Assembly: GCA_900543795.1 (NCBI GenBank)
Contig: UQSH01000057.1
Location: forward strand, 1 to 7,415
Direction: 5' to 3'
Length of the DNA stretch: 7,415 bases
Source: an uncultured Oscillospiraceae bacterium
GTDB taxonomy: Bacteria > Bacillota > Clostridia > Oscillospirales > Acutalibacteraceae
Made by a program: the position numbers and the translations under genes. Below are positions 1 through 7,224 of the stretch, piece by piece. Positions within the stretch are counted from its first letter, which is position 1; every line of letters starts with the position of its first letter. The notes under the pieces are model-generated. The model was not told the DNA's origin. It saw only the letters and a program-made list of their open reading frames with translations, and ran no database searches.

Positions 1-258
1 AGAAGCCTTTGCCTTAGCCGCCTTAACAGGTGCGGCAGGCGCTTCCTTTTTCTTTTCCTTTTCGCCTTTGCCCTTGCCCTTTTCCATTGCAAAACTGAAT
101 GCTTTGAATATAAATATAAAAACGATAAGAACGGATAAAACTATACCGATTCCGGCAACAACAACCGTTGCAACCTGAGTCCAATCAAGATTAGAAAGAT
201 ATTCACGGTATTCCGCCGCCCAACTTGAAATTGAAGCCGCAAGCAAATCAGGATACAT
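1..258 (-). CDS. Partial OadG-like subunit (sodium-pump decarboxylase gamma family)
   Basis: The N-terminal 86 codons are present and the gene runs off the left edge. The start is ATG at 258, with a GGGGGA ribosome binding site at 271-266, 7 nt away. The protein has a short N-terminal segment (MYPDLLAASISSW), one hydrophobic segment at about residues 27-52 (TVVVAGIGIVLSVLIVFIF and onward), and then a very Lys/Glu- and Ala/Pro-rich stretch (EKEKKKEAPAAPVKAAKAKA). One membrane helix with a GxGIV-type motif followed by a charged Ala/Pro linker is the layout of OadG/MmdD. These are the small membrane subunits of biotin-dependent oxaloacetate or methylmalonyl-CoA decarboxylase Na+ pumps, which hold the complex together. 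The beta and biotin-carrier subunits would be expected beyond the edge. The assignment rests on architecture rather than long sequence identity, so another small single-pass protein is possible. Confidence 0.6.
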   Translation of the reverse strand, partial: MYPDLLAASISSWAAEYREYLSNLDWTQVATVVVAGIGIVLSVLIVFIFIFKAFSFAMEKGKGKGEKEKKKEAPAAPVKAAKAKAS

Positions 259-291
259 CAAACATTCCCCCATTATCATAAATTAGTTAGT

Positions 292-320
292 ATTATAAAA
301 CAGATTAAGCTTTTTTTCAA
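292..320 (-). promoter_or_regulatory. Sigma-A-type promoter of the OadG-like gene
   Basis: On the minus strand, TTGAAA (320-315) and TATAAT (297-292) are separated by exactly 17 nt. This matches the consensus at 11 of 12 positions. Transcription would start near 285, giving a leader of about 27 nt before the ATG at 258. I see no extra operator or riboswitch-like fold in that leader. Confidence 0.7.
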
Positions 321-388
321 CCTAAATTTAATATTTTAATCGGTATTGATATAAAATTGTCATAGTGTATAAAAATAGCGGTAAACTA

Positions 389-416
389 TTGATTTATTTT
401 TAAAAAAGTTTATAAT
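389..416 (+). promoter_or_regulatory. Putative promoter of the 44-aa small-protein gene
   Basis: TTGATT (389-394) and a perfect TATAAT (411-416) are separated by 16 nt. They lie just upstream of the ribosome binding site at 428-435. Transcription would begin around 423, only a few bases before the Shine-Dalgarno sequence, so the leader would be very short. The region is AT-rich, which makes chance matches easier, but the spacing and the gene placed directly downstream support it. Confidence 0.55.
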
Positions 417-443
417 ATTATTAGCAACAGGAGGGATTTTACT

Positions 444-578
444 ATGAAAAAAGAAACTTTAATCATTGCAATTTTAGTTGCCCTTATAATTTTATGGATA
501 ACGGAAACGCTTGGAATGGCTAAAACATCAAGAATCCTCGGCGGTGCAATTGATGTTGGCTTTGCTCTTTTAAGATAG
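444..578 (+). CDS. Small hydrophobic membrane protein, 44 aa, unrecognised
   Basis: This short reading frame opens with ATG at 444, preceded by an excellent ribosome binding site (CAGGAGGG, 428-435, 8 nt away). It ends with TAG at 576-578. The protein starts MKKETLIIAILVALIILW, with a membrane-spanning stretch at about residues 6-19 after a short Lys-containing N-terminus. A second, weaker hydrophobic and Gly-containing segment follows (RILGGAIDVGFALLR). I do not recognise the family. Its own promoter and ribosome binding site, and a terminator 12 nt after the stop, make it look like a complete monocistronic gene. It diverges from the OadG-like gene and converges on the ABC operon. Its function is unknown; it could be a small membrane regulator or subunit. 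Confidence 0.6.
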   Translation: MKKETLIIAILVALIILWITETLGMAKTSRILGGAIDVGFALLR

Positions 579-590
579 AAAAAACAAAAC

Positions 591-630
591 AAATCGGCAG
601 TCATTTTTCAGACTGCCGATTTTTCTTTTT
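591..630. terminator. Bidirectional intrinsic terminator
   Basis: A perfect 12-bp stem (AAATCGGCAGTC at 591-602, its complement at 611-622) encloses an 8-nt loop. On the plus strand it is followed by a T-rich tract (621-630, one C). On the minus strand it is followed by GTTTTGTTTTTT (590-579). It lies 12 nt after the stop of the small plus-strand gene and about 10 nt after the stop of the minus-strand operon, so it most likely ends both converging transcripts. Confidence 0.85.
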
Positions 631-632
631 AC

Positions 633-2594
633 TTAAAGTAATTCGTTTTGAATATATTCAACTGTGTTTTGCTGAGAATCGCTGACACCCAAAGCATAGC
701 AATTAATATAATGCGCATCGCTTGAATCATTGTAACCCATCAGCATATACCTTGAATACAGGCTCTGAAGCTCTGCGGCACTCATTGATTTAAGCTTTTC
801 CCGAACCTCCGGCGGAGCGTTGTCGCTTATCGAATAAAAATTAACATAATACAAAGTGTTGAAATAGGCCTCATAATCATAATAACAAAAGCCTAAGCCC
901 TCATACGAGAAATTGCTGAACAGCTCATACTTATCGGTGTTTTTATAATCATTTTTCAAAATGCCTGAAAATTCATCATAATCGGAAATATTCACAACGC
1001 TTTGACCGCTGAACCAATCGTCCGAATTTTCATCGTATGCTTCCTCCGTTGTGAAATCCTCTATGCAAACGAAAAGAATATCGTCGGATTTAATGCTGAA
1101 TGGCTCCATACTGCTCAAAGCCTCATCCGTTTTCATCAAATCGGCAAACTCATCTTCAACACATTTTCCTGCGGCATAATAAGTTCTTTTAACCCTTGAT
1201 CCGTCTTTAAGAGTATATACAATATCGCAGCAGCAATCCCGATTAATCTCTTGATATTGGCCGAAAAGAGCTGAAAAATCAGTTGAAATATAATAATTCG
1301 ATTTTTCAATCGTTTCCTTTTCGATTAATTTTTTATGAAAGGCAACCGTTTTTTCAACAGCTTCCTCGCTTGATAATTTAAGAGTATCATAGCTTCTGCC
1401 ACCGTAATAAGGTTCGATCAGGTAGTTAAGGCTCGAGGCGTAAGACACGGCATAATAATCCTGCTCTCTGCCTGTTATTTCAACATATTCAATCTCCTGC
1501 TGCTCGGGAACATAGGAGATGAATTTATCGTGAGACGGAATAAATACGCAAATTAGGAACGCCACACCTATTGTGCAGGCGGCCAAAAGAGTTACGGAGC
1601 TTTGCTTTGTAAATGCCTTTTTGAAAAAAACCGCATTATAAATCATAGAGAAGATAACGGCGCAGATAATGCCGAAGATAATCATTCCCCACAAATTATT
1701 AACCCTTACTGCCGAAAATGCAGCAAGCAAAAGAACAAGCAAAAACGCCTGCTCAACAAAGCCTCCCGATAGGCTGACCTCTGCCGACTCGGCCTTTCTT
1801 TTTGCAAAAACGGCATAGCCTAAAACAGCAACCGCAACCGCCTCTATGATTCCTACTGCGGCAAGAAACGCAATTTCATTTACGCTTTCCGAATAACTGC
1901 TTATCTTTAAGCTTCCTATGGGGCTGATTGCAAAGGCCGCCGCTTCATCAATTTTTAATCCCCAAATATACTCAAGATTGGACTTAATTCCGTTTAAAAT
2001 AATATCAATTCCGCCAATAGAAATAACGGACAAAATAACATAATGAACCTTCCTGCCTGCACTGACTGCGCACAAAATCAAAAATGAAAGCACGCATAAA
2101 ACAGAGGCAAGCGCAGACGCCGTGCCTGCAAAATAGACCGCCTTATCAACCACAAGGCTGACCTTTTCCGACTGAAAGCCGAGCATACATATATAGCTTG
2201 CGGCAGACGAGCAAATAAAGGTTAAAATGTTGACTGAAAACGCAAAAACAACATTTGCAAAATAAGCCGTTCCTCTTTTAACGGGAAGCGCAAAATAATA
2301 ATCGCATGCTCGTTTACTGTAAATCTCCTTAAACAGACCTACCGCAAGGAAAAGATTATACACAATACATATTCCCGAAACAACATATATTACAGTTCTT
2401 AATTCGCTCGTTATATCAACCGTTCCGACATTATAGCTATCAAACAAATAATCAAACACCGTTACGGTTGAAATTGCAATTGAGGCAATAAGCGAAAGCG
2501 CAAAGACTATAACTGCACCGATAATCTTTCTTCTAAAAACGGTTTTAAACGCCCGTGCAAACTGATTTTTATTTAATGAGCTTGCTGATTTCAT
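633..2594 (-). CDS. ABC transporter permease with large C-terminal extracytoplasmic domain (YtrC/D-like position)
   Basis: The protein has 653 aa when started at ATG 2594, which has a GGAGG site at 2608-2604, 9 nt away. An in-frame ATG 13 codons earlier lacks this support. About nine membrane segments occupy residues 24-352 (roughly 24-47, 65-88, 109-139, 152-178, 184-203, 240-264, 282-296, 302-324, 333-353). After the second helix comes the motif CDYYFALPVKRG, which resembles the cytoplasmic loop of ABC-2-type permeases that contacts the ATPase. Residues 355-653 form a soluble, Tyr/Asp-rich domain, presumably outside the membrane, with the segment YTLKDGSRVKRTYY and three adjacent cysteines (454-456). 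The gene overlaps the preceding ATPase gene by 26 nt, so the two should form one transporter. The substrate is unknown. The length is about that of B. subtilis YtrC plus YtrD, but the helix layout does not suggest a simple fusion. It is the last gene of the operon. Confidence 0.8.
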   Translation of the reverse strand: MKSASSLNKNQFARAFKTVFRRKIIGAVIVFALSLIASIAISTVTVFDYLFDSYNVGTVDITSELRTVIYVVSGICIVYNLFLAVGLFKEIYSKRACDYYFALPVKRGTAYFANVVFAFSVNILTFICSSAASYICMLGFQSEKVSLVVDKAVYFAGTASALASVLCVLSFLILCAVSAGRKVHYVILSVISIGGIDIILNGIKSNLEYIWGLKIDEAAAFAISPIGSLKISSYSESVNEIAFLAAVGIIEAVAVAVLGYAVFAKRKAESAEVSLSGGFVEQAFLLVLLLAAFSAVRVNNLWGMIIFGIICAVIFSMIYNAVFFKKAFTKQSSVTLLAACTIGVAFLICVFIPSHDKFISYVPEQQEIEYVEITGREQDYYAVSYASSLNYLIEPYYGGRSYDTLKLSSEEAVEKTVAFHKKLIEKETIEKSNYYISTDFSALFGQYQEINRDCCCDIVYTLKDGSRVKRTYYAAGKCVEDEFADLMKTDEALSSMEPFSIKSDDILFVCIEDFTTEEAYDENSDDWFSGQSVVNISDYDEFSGILKNDYKNTDKYELFSNFSYEGLGFCYYDYEAYFNTLYYVNFYSISDNAPPEVREKLKSMSAAELQSLYSRYMLMGYNDSSDAHYINCYALGVSDSQQNTVEYIQNELL

Positions 2595-3468
2595 ATCCTG
2601 CCGCCTCCATTTCACAAATAAATAATTCCTCAAGCGTTAGCGGAAGAATTTCAAAGAAAACGGGATTTTCTGCGTTTATAAGCTCTGAAATTTCTTCTTG
2701 CTTTCCGCGAACGGTTAGCTGAACCATTTTGCCCTGCCTGCTTTCCTTAACAATGCTTAGGCGGGCTTTGAGCTCTTCAAAGCGTTCCTCATCCATAACA
2801 AACTGAACTCGAAAAACGCCGAGAGCGTCGCTGTCTATATCCTTTTCAAGCAAAATTCCGCCCTCGTGCAAAAGGCCGATATGGTCGCAAAAGCCCTCTA
2901 ATTCACGCAGATTATGCGTTGCAATAACAACGCTTGCCCTTGTTTCATCAACATATTCAATCAGTATTTTTTTAACAAGCTCTCTGATAACTGGGTCTAA
3001 GCCGTCAAAAATCTCATCAAAAAGAATAACCTGCGGATTATAGGAAAGCGCAAGAATAATTGCCGCCTGCCTTTGCATTCCCTTGCTCATTGTTGAAATT
3101 TTCTGCACGGGATTAATCGGAAAGGCCGATTTAAGCCGTGCATATCTTATATCATCCCAATCGGGATACATTATTTTCATATAAGACGCAGAGCTTTCAA
3201 GGGTTGCACCGGGATAAAAATACGGAAAATCGGAAATAAATGCCGTTTTTGATTTGATTATCTCATTTTCAAAGGGCTCCTCGCCGTTTATAAGCGCCTT
3301 GCCGGAATCCGCCTTAAAAACGCCTGCGAGAATTCTGAGGAGGGTGCTTTTTCCTGCTCCGTTTGAGCCCACAAGCCCAAAAACAGAGCCGTTTTCAATT
3401 CCGAAGGAAATTTCATTGAGCGCTTTTGTTTTGCCGAAGCATTTTGTTAAATTCAAAATTTCAATCAT
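2569..3468 (-). CDS. ABC transporter ATP-binding protein, YtrB-like
   Basis: This 299-aa ATPase powers the permease encoded next. Visible motifs are Walker A GSNGAGKST (34-42), a signature of the form MSKGMQRQ (127-134) instead of LSGGQ, Walker B VILFDE (147-152), D-loop GLD (156-158) and the H-loop histidine in ATHN (185). Where a Q-loop glutamine is usual, the sequence reads ISDFPYFYP (about 78-86), so the canonical Gln is absent. A SKGM signature is common in the YtrB-type branch of ABC-2 ATPases. Residues from about 215 form an accessory C-terminal domain. The ATG overlaps the stop of the upstream GntR gene in an ATGA arrangement, and its GGGAGGAAG ribosome binding site lies inside that gene. 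An adjacent GntR/YtrA regulator is the standard context for this family. Confidence 0.88.
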   Translation of the reverse strand: MIEILNLTKCFGKTKALNEISFGIENGSVFGLVGSNGAGKSTLLRILAGVFKADSGKALINGEEPFENEIIKSKTAFISDFPYFYPGATLESSASYMKIMYPDWDDIRYARLKSAFPINPVQKISTMSKGMQRQAAIILALSYNPQVILFDEIFDGLDPVIRELVKKILIEYVDETRASVVIATHNLRELEGFCDHIGLLHEGGILLEKDIDSDALGVFRVQFVMDEERFEELKARLSIVKESRQGKMVQLTVRGKQEEISELINAENPVFFEILPLTLEELFICEMEAAGYEISKLIK

Positions 3469-3827
3469 TTTTCTTCCTCCCAGATGCGATTAACGATTGC
3501 CATTACCCTTGATTTCTCAACACCTGCATTTTTTGCATCGGTCAGCAAGGCTTCCACATCCTTTTCCGCCTGCCGATGAATCTTTTTCAAATCCGTTGCG
3601 CTGACGAAAACGCCCTTGCCGGCAACTGTGTAAATAACTCCCTGATGCTCAAGATTTTTATACGCCTTTGAAACCGTGTTTGGATTTATGCCGAGCTCGC
3701 ACGCAAGTGCCCGAACAGAGGGCAGTGCGCTGTCTTTTTCATAGGCGCCGAGATTGATATACTTAACTATGCTTTTTTCAAGCTGAGTATGAATCGGCTC
3801 TCGGCTTCTCATATCAATTGAAAACAT
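3465..3827 (-). CDS. GntR-family transcriptional regulator, YtrA subfamily
   Basis: The protein has 120 aa, the usual short length of YtrA-type regulators. An N-terminal winged-helix domain (about residues 10-78) carries the family pattern ALPSVRALACELGINPNTVSKAYKNLEHQGVI, ending in the wing AGKGVFV. A short helical tail of about 40 residues follows, in place of the large ligand-binding domains of FadR/HutC-type relatives. YtrA repressors bind as dimers and control their own ABC-transporter operon; in B. subtilis, repression is lifted by some cell-wall antibiotics. The start is ATG 3827 with AGGAGGG at 3840-3834, overlapping the stop of the permease gene before it. Its position in the middle of the operon implies autoregulation. 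The likely target is the inverted repeat at 7251-7273. Confidence 0.92.
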   Translation of the reverse strand: MFSIDMRSREPIHTQLEKSIVKYINLGAYEKDSALPSVRALACELGINPNTVSKAYKNLEHQGVIYTVAGKGVFVSATDLKKIHRQAEKDVEALLTDAKNAGVEKSRVMAIVNRIWEEEK

Positions 3828-3838
3828 TTTTTGCCCTC

Positions 3839-5173
3839 CTATTCATTATGAATTGCGGTAAGCGCACTTACCTTAACAGAGCGGTTTGCCGGCGCAAGAC
3901 CTGCAATAACGCCTATTAAAACCGAAAACATTATTCCCGAAACGGCAAGCCACCACGGAATAGACGAAACGCAAACAATAAGCCCGTCCTCCATTTCGCC
4001 GAGGGAATTAACAACTGCTTTTGCAATCAAATTTGCTATTATCGAAATAATATAGCTTATTATAATTCCGATTGTGCCGCCCATAAAGCCTATTGTGCCT
4101 GCCTCATAGAGAAACAGCGACTTAATATCCTTTATATCACAGCCGAGAACCTTCATAATTCCGATTTCCTTTGTTCGCTCATAAACAGACATAACCATTG
4201 TGTTGCTTATGCCAAAGGCGGCAACGAACATTGAAATTGCACCGATTGCACCCAAAACAAGCTGAACAACCATCATAACCTTTTTTGTGTATTCAAGCTC
4301 TTCATCATCGGAAGAGCAGGAAAAGCCTGCCTTATTTATTTTTTCCTTGACTGCGCCTACATTGCCCATATCGTTAACATAAACATAAATTTCGCCGTAT
4401 TCAAGGCTTTTTCTTGCCTGCGGGTTTAATTTATTATACTGATTGATATATTCCTTTGCGAGCGAAATATCAATATATATTCCGTTTGAGGATTCATAAT
4501 CAATGCTATAATCCCTCTTAATAATACCGCCGACTCTTATCCTTTGCGATTGAACAGACGGCAACGCACCGTTTTCGCCCTCAACAACCGCAGGACTTAT
4601 GAAAAACACATCCTTCATAGGGTCAATTTCACATTCGGTCAATTTATAATTTTCGTCATATTTATATTTAACTGAATTTCCCTGACTGTCCTCAAAGGCG
4701 GTTACCGCCTCTTCTCCGAAAAACACGGTGTTCTTTTTATCAATACCTGAAAATGAACCGTCATTAAGCGAATATCCCATCATTTCAAGCGCATCTAAAT
4801 CAATGCCCTTAACGGTGCCCCAACCGTAATGATACCTGCCTCTTGTTATTTTAACACATTCCAAAACATTAACGGTTGGCACAACGGCGTTAACATTTTC
4901 AATGCTTTTGAAATAATCAACGGCTCTGTCGTCAAACGGAAGCGATTCTGCTTCCTGCTCGGCCGTATAATCGGAGCTGTAAACCGTTATTTTGTTCAGC
5001 GAGGTATTGGATGCATACTGCGAGGTTATCATCTTATCTATACCAACGCCGATAGAAACCATAATAACTATTGCGCAGGTGCCGATAACAACACCGACAA
5101 CAGTTAGCTTTGTTCGTGTTTTTCTGTTTTTAAGATTTCGAACAGCCATTGAAAAGAGGTCAGATTTCTTCAT
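3839..5173 (-). CDS. MacB/YtrF-like ABC transporter permease (FtsX fold)
   Basis: The protein has 444 aa from ATG 5173. A GTG four codons upstream (5185) is possible but has a poorer ribosome binding site. The layout is that of MacB-type permeases. Transmembrane helix 1 is at about 23-43, after the N-terminal segment SMAVRNLKNRKTRTKL. A large extracytoplasmic domain spans about 44-295. Three C-terminal helices lie at about 299-322, 356-385 and 406-426. The motif YERTKEIGIMKVLG and the closing SVKVSALTAIHNE are typical of the FtsX-domain C-terminus. Such proteins do not usually transport by alternating access; they transmit ATP-driven motion to the outside (mechanotransmission), for example for peptide or antibiotic efflux. 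It overlaps the upstream CARDB-like gene by 14 nt and should pair with the MacB-type ATPase two genes upstream. Confidence 0.88.
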   Translation of the reverse strand: MKKSDLFSMAVRNLKNRKTRTKLTVVGVVIGTCAIVIMVSIGVGIDKMITSQYASNTSLNKITVYSSDYTAEQEAESLPFDDRAVDYFKSIENVNAVVPTVNVLECVKITRGRYHYGWGTVKGIDLDALEMMGYSLNDGSFSGIDKKNTVFFGEEAVTAFEDSQGNSVKYKYDENYKLTECEIDPMKDVFFISPAVVEGENGALPSVQSQRIRVGGIIKRDYSIDYESSNGIYIDISLAKEYINQYNKLNPQARKSLEYGEIYVYVNDMGNVGAVKEKINKAGFSCSSDDEELEYTKKVMMVVQLVLGAIGAISMFVAAFGISNTMVMSVYERTKEIGIMKVLGCDIKDIKSLFLYEAGTIGFMGGTIGIIISYIISIIANLIAKAVVNSLGEMEDGLIVCVSSIPWWLAVSGIMFSVLIGVIAGLAPANRSVKVSALTAIHNE

Positions 5174-6515
5174 CGAAATTCTCACTGCCCTTTCTTGCTT
5201 TTCTCTTCTTAACTATTACAGCAATAACAACCGCAGCAGTAATAATAACCACAAGGCACGCAACGCCGCCTATGATGATAGGAGTGTAATTTGTGCTTTC
5301 CTGTGCAGTCTCCTCGCTTTCCATAATATCGGCATAAGGATCAAAATATTCCTCAACGGTAACATTAAATTCCTGCTCGATTGACTTTTTATCTGCATTT
5401 TCGTTTTCATATTCAAGAACAAGCTTTAACTTTTTATTGCCCAAGGTGTTAAAGCATACAGGCAAGGTGTAATTGCTTGAAAACTGCGTTCCTGCCTCAA
5501 TATTGCCTATAAATGCACTTGCAATTTCAACGCCTGCTTCGTCAAGAAGCTTAACGGTTGCATTTAAGGCTCTTGTTTGTCCGCTGTTTACAATCTGAAA
5601 TGGGCAGTCAGCTTCCTGATCAACCGTTAGCGTTTTATCTGCAAGGTCTATACCCTGAATCTGTAATTTGTCCGGCTGAATAACGGGAATGCTCATAGTC
5701 AGCTCGGAGCTTGCCGAAACTCTTTCTCCGCCATCGAAATACTCAAAGGAGATTAATGCCGTTATTGAATAAATGCCCGACGGAGCACCGTTTAAGCATT
5801 TAAAGCTTTTTGAAACGGATTGCGTTGACGAAGCCGCAATATCCTTAACGGCAACGGTGTCTGTTCCGTCTGCAACAATGAATGCCTCTCCGCCCGTTAG
5901 CTTGCATATAACATTCTGCACCTTAATATTTGAGGAATTGTTTTTGATTTTAAAATCAAGTGTAAAGGTATTTCCGCCTTGAATTTCCCCTCCGCCGTAA
6001 GAAAAATCGGAGATGAGAAGCTGAGGAGACAGGCTCTGAACGGCAGATGATGTGCGCTTAACCTCAATATTATATGTGAATTCATTTGAGCCGCTTTGCT
6101 TTTCTCCCATATCAAAATACTCATAATTTATGCTGACAGATATGGGATACATTCCTGCCGGGCAGGAGGAGCTGCAATAAAACTCCTTTGAAAAGCTCTG
6201 CGAGGAGCCCTTGGAAATTTTATCCGCATACAGTGTGTCTGTATCGTTTTTAACAGTAAATGCGTCTGCGCCCGAAAGGCGAATATTAACATTTCTGACA
6301 TCAATATCGGAGCCGGTGTTTTTAAGCGAAAATTTCAGCTTAAAGCTGCTGCCGGCATAAATATCCGAATTATCAACCGAAAAGCCGTTTGAAATAACGC
6401 TTGGACTTAAAGAGGCGGATATTTCGCCGCCCTCCTGCGCAAAGCAAACGGCTTGAGAGGCAAAAACCATAAGCGCCGCAAGCAACGCACAAATAATTGA
6501 TTTAATCCTTTTCAT
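5160..6515 (-). CDS. Membrane-anchored extracellular protein with tandem CARDB/NEW3-like domains
   Basis: The protein has 451 aa. It has a Sec signal peptide (MKRIKSIICALLAALMVFASQAVCFA, likely cut after residue 26), an extracellular region, one C-terminal membrane helix (about 413-435), and a basic then acidic cytoplasmic tail (KKRKARKG...DEEI). The outside part holds two clearly related beta-rich repeats at about 38-153 and 163-278. Both contain patterns such as FKLKFSLKNTGSDI / FTLDFKIKNNSSNI, TDT, a Ser-rich QS.SKxF segment, and SINYEYFDxGE / LISFEYFDGGE. A third, more divergent domain covers about 283-388 (CPFQIVNSGQ). These resemble CARDB/NEW3 (COG1361-type) domains. The start is ATG 6515 with AAAGGAGAA upstream, overlapping the ATPase gene by 14 nt. 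Its position between MacB-like ATPase and permease suggests an extracytoplasmic partner of that transporter. That role is inferred, not shown. Confidence 0.8.
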   Translation of the reverse strand: MKRIKSIICALLAALMVFASQAVCFAQEGGEISASLSPSVISNGFSVDNSDIYAGSSFKLKFSLKNTGSDIDVRNVNIRLSGADAFTVKNDTDTLYADKISKGSSQSFSKEFYCSSSCPAGMYPISVSINYEYFDMGEKQSGSNEFTYNIEVKRTSSAVQSLSPQLLISDFSYGGGEIQGGNTFTLDFKIKNNSSNIKVQNVICKLTGGEAFIVADGTDTVAVKDIAASSTQSVSKSFKCLNGAPSGIYSITALISFEYFDGGERVSASSELTMSIPVIQPDKLQIQGIDLADKTLTVDQEADCPFQIVNSGQTRALNATVKLLDEAGVEIASAFIGNIEAGTQFSSNYTLPVCFNTLGNKKLKLVLEYENENADKKSIEQEFNVTVEEYFDPYADIMESEETAQESTNYTPIIIGGVACLVVIITAAVVIAVIVKKRKARKGSENFDEEI

Positions 6516-7224
6516 TGCTGTTCTCCTTTTCGTTTTCGCAGACGGAGGATATTCTGCCGTCTGATATATTAACAGTTATATCTGCAAATGATGCAACATT
6601 AATATCGTGGGTTACGAGCACCATTGTTTGATTGTTTTTATGCACCAAATCGGTTATAAGCGTCATAACCTCATTAGTTGTTTTACTGTCTAAATTTCCC
6701 GTTGGCTCATCGGCAAAAATAACCTTTGGGCTTGAAACAAACGCCCTTGCAATGCCAACCCTTTGCTGCTGACCGCCGCTCATTTCATTCGGCTTATGGT
6801 AGGCTCTGTTTTCTATTCCGACAAGGCGAAGCATTTCAAGTGCACGCTCACGGCGTTCCTTTTTGTCCGCCCCTCTGAAAATAAGAGGGAGCTCAACATT
6901 TTCAACTGCCGTTAACGACGGTATTAAATTATACGATTGAAAAACAAAGCCGGTGTGCTTTTGGCGGAATTTCGCAAGCTGAACCTCCGAGAGAGTGTCT
7001 ATTCTGTATTTTCCTATGCTAACCGTTCCCGCACTTGGCCTTTCAAGGCCTGCAAGCATATTCAAAAGCGTTGATTTTCCCGAGCCCGAGGTTCCGAGAA
7101 CGGCGCAGATTTTGCCGCGCGCCACTTCAAGATTAACATTATCAAGCGCAACGATTTTTTCGTTTCCAACCTTATAATATCTTGAAAGCCCAACGGTTTT
7201 TATAAATGCTCTTTCGTTTTCCGT
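6502..7224 (-). CDS. MacB/YtrE-like ABC ATPase with apparent ACG start codon
   Basis: This ATPase is the likely partner of the FtsX-fold permease two genes downstream. Counting from ACG 7224 it has 240 aa, normal for the family. Motifs are an A-loop tyrosine in SRYYKVG (16-17), Walker A GTSGSGKST (44-52), Q-loop Gln in FVFQSYNL (96), signature MSGGQ (148-152), Walker B VIFADE (168-173), D-loop NLD (177-179) and H-loop VTHD (His 206). The frame is open back to a stop at 7284-7282, but no ATG, GTG or TTG occurs before GTG 7125. Starting there would leave 207 aa and lose the A-loop and first strands, which are plainly conserved (KTVGLSRYYKVGN...VALDNVNLE). A strong GGGGAGGG (7238-7231) lies 7 nt before the ACG. 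The first gene of the operon, it follows promoter 7313-7285. Confidence 0.85.
   Translation of the reverse strand, partial: TENERAFIKTVGLSRYYKVGNEKIVALDNVNLEVARGKICAVLGTSGSGKSTLLNMLAGLERPSAGTVSIGKYRIDTLSEVQLAKFRQKHTGFVFQSYNLIPSLTAVENVELPLIFRGADKKERRERALEMLRLVGIENRAYHKPNEMSGGQQQRVGIARAFVSSPKVIFADEPTGNLDSKTTNEVMTLITDLVHKNNQTMVLVTHDINVASFADITVNISDGRISSVCENEKENSNEKD

Noticed and set aside
364..387. AGTGTA-N12-TAAACT, resembling a second YtrA operator upstream of the small gene
   Set aside because: The spacing is 12 rather than 13, one arm has a mismatch, and it differs from the CTGTA arms at the operon. In AT-rich sequence this is likely chance.
410..604. 64-codon minus-strand frame
   Set aside because: It lies antisense to the 44-aa gene, runs through the promoter and into the terminator stem, and has no ribosome binding site. 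The plus-strand gene explains the region better.
1002..1199. Plus-strand frame inside the ABC-2-like permease
   Set aside because: Antisense shadow of a well-supported coding region, with no ribosome binding site and low-complexity composition.
633..2594. Permease as a YtrC-YtrD fusion
   Set aside because: The length fits, but membrane helices are confined to the first 353 residues and the rest is soluble, so a fusion of two similar permeases is not supported.
3254..3493. Plus-strand frame antisense to the YtrB-like ATPase
   Set aside because: The opposite strand encodes the Walker A region of a clear ATPase, so this frame is a shadow.
4829..5384. Two overlapping plus-strand frames antisense to the permease/CARDB junction
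   Set aside because: They are antisense to conserved MacB-like N-terminal sequence and a C-terminal membrane anchor, and there is no promoter or ribosome binding site support.
5897..6124. 75-codon minus-strand frame within the CARDB-like gene
   Set aside because: It is an alternative frame of the duplicated-domain gene, which has intact repeats, signal peptide and anchor in its own frame.
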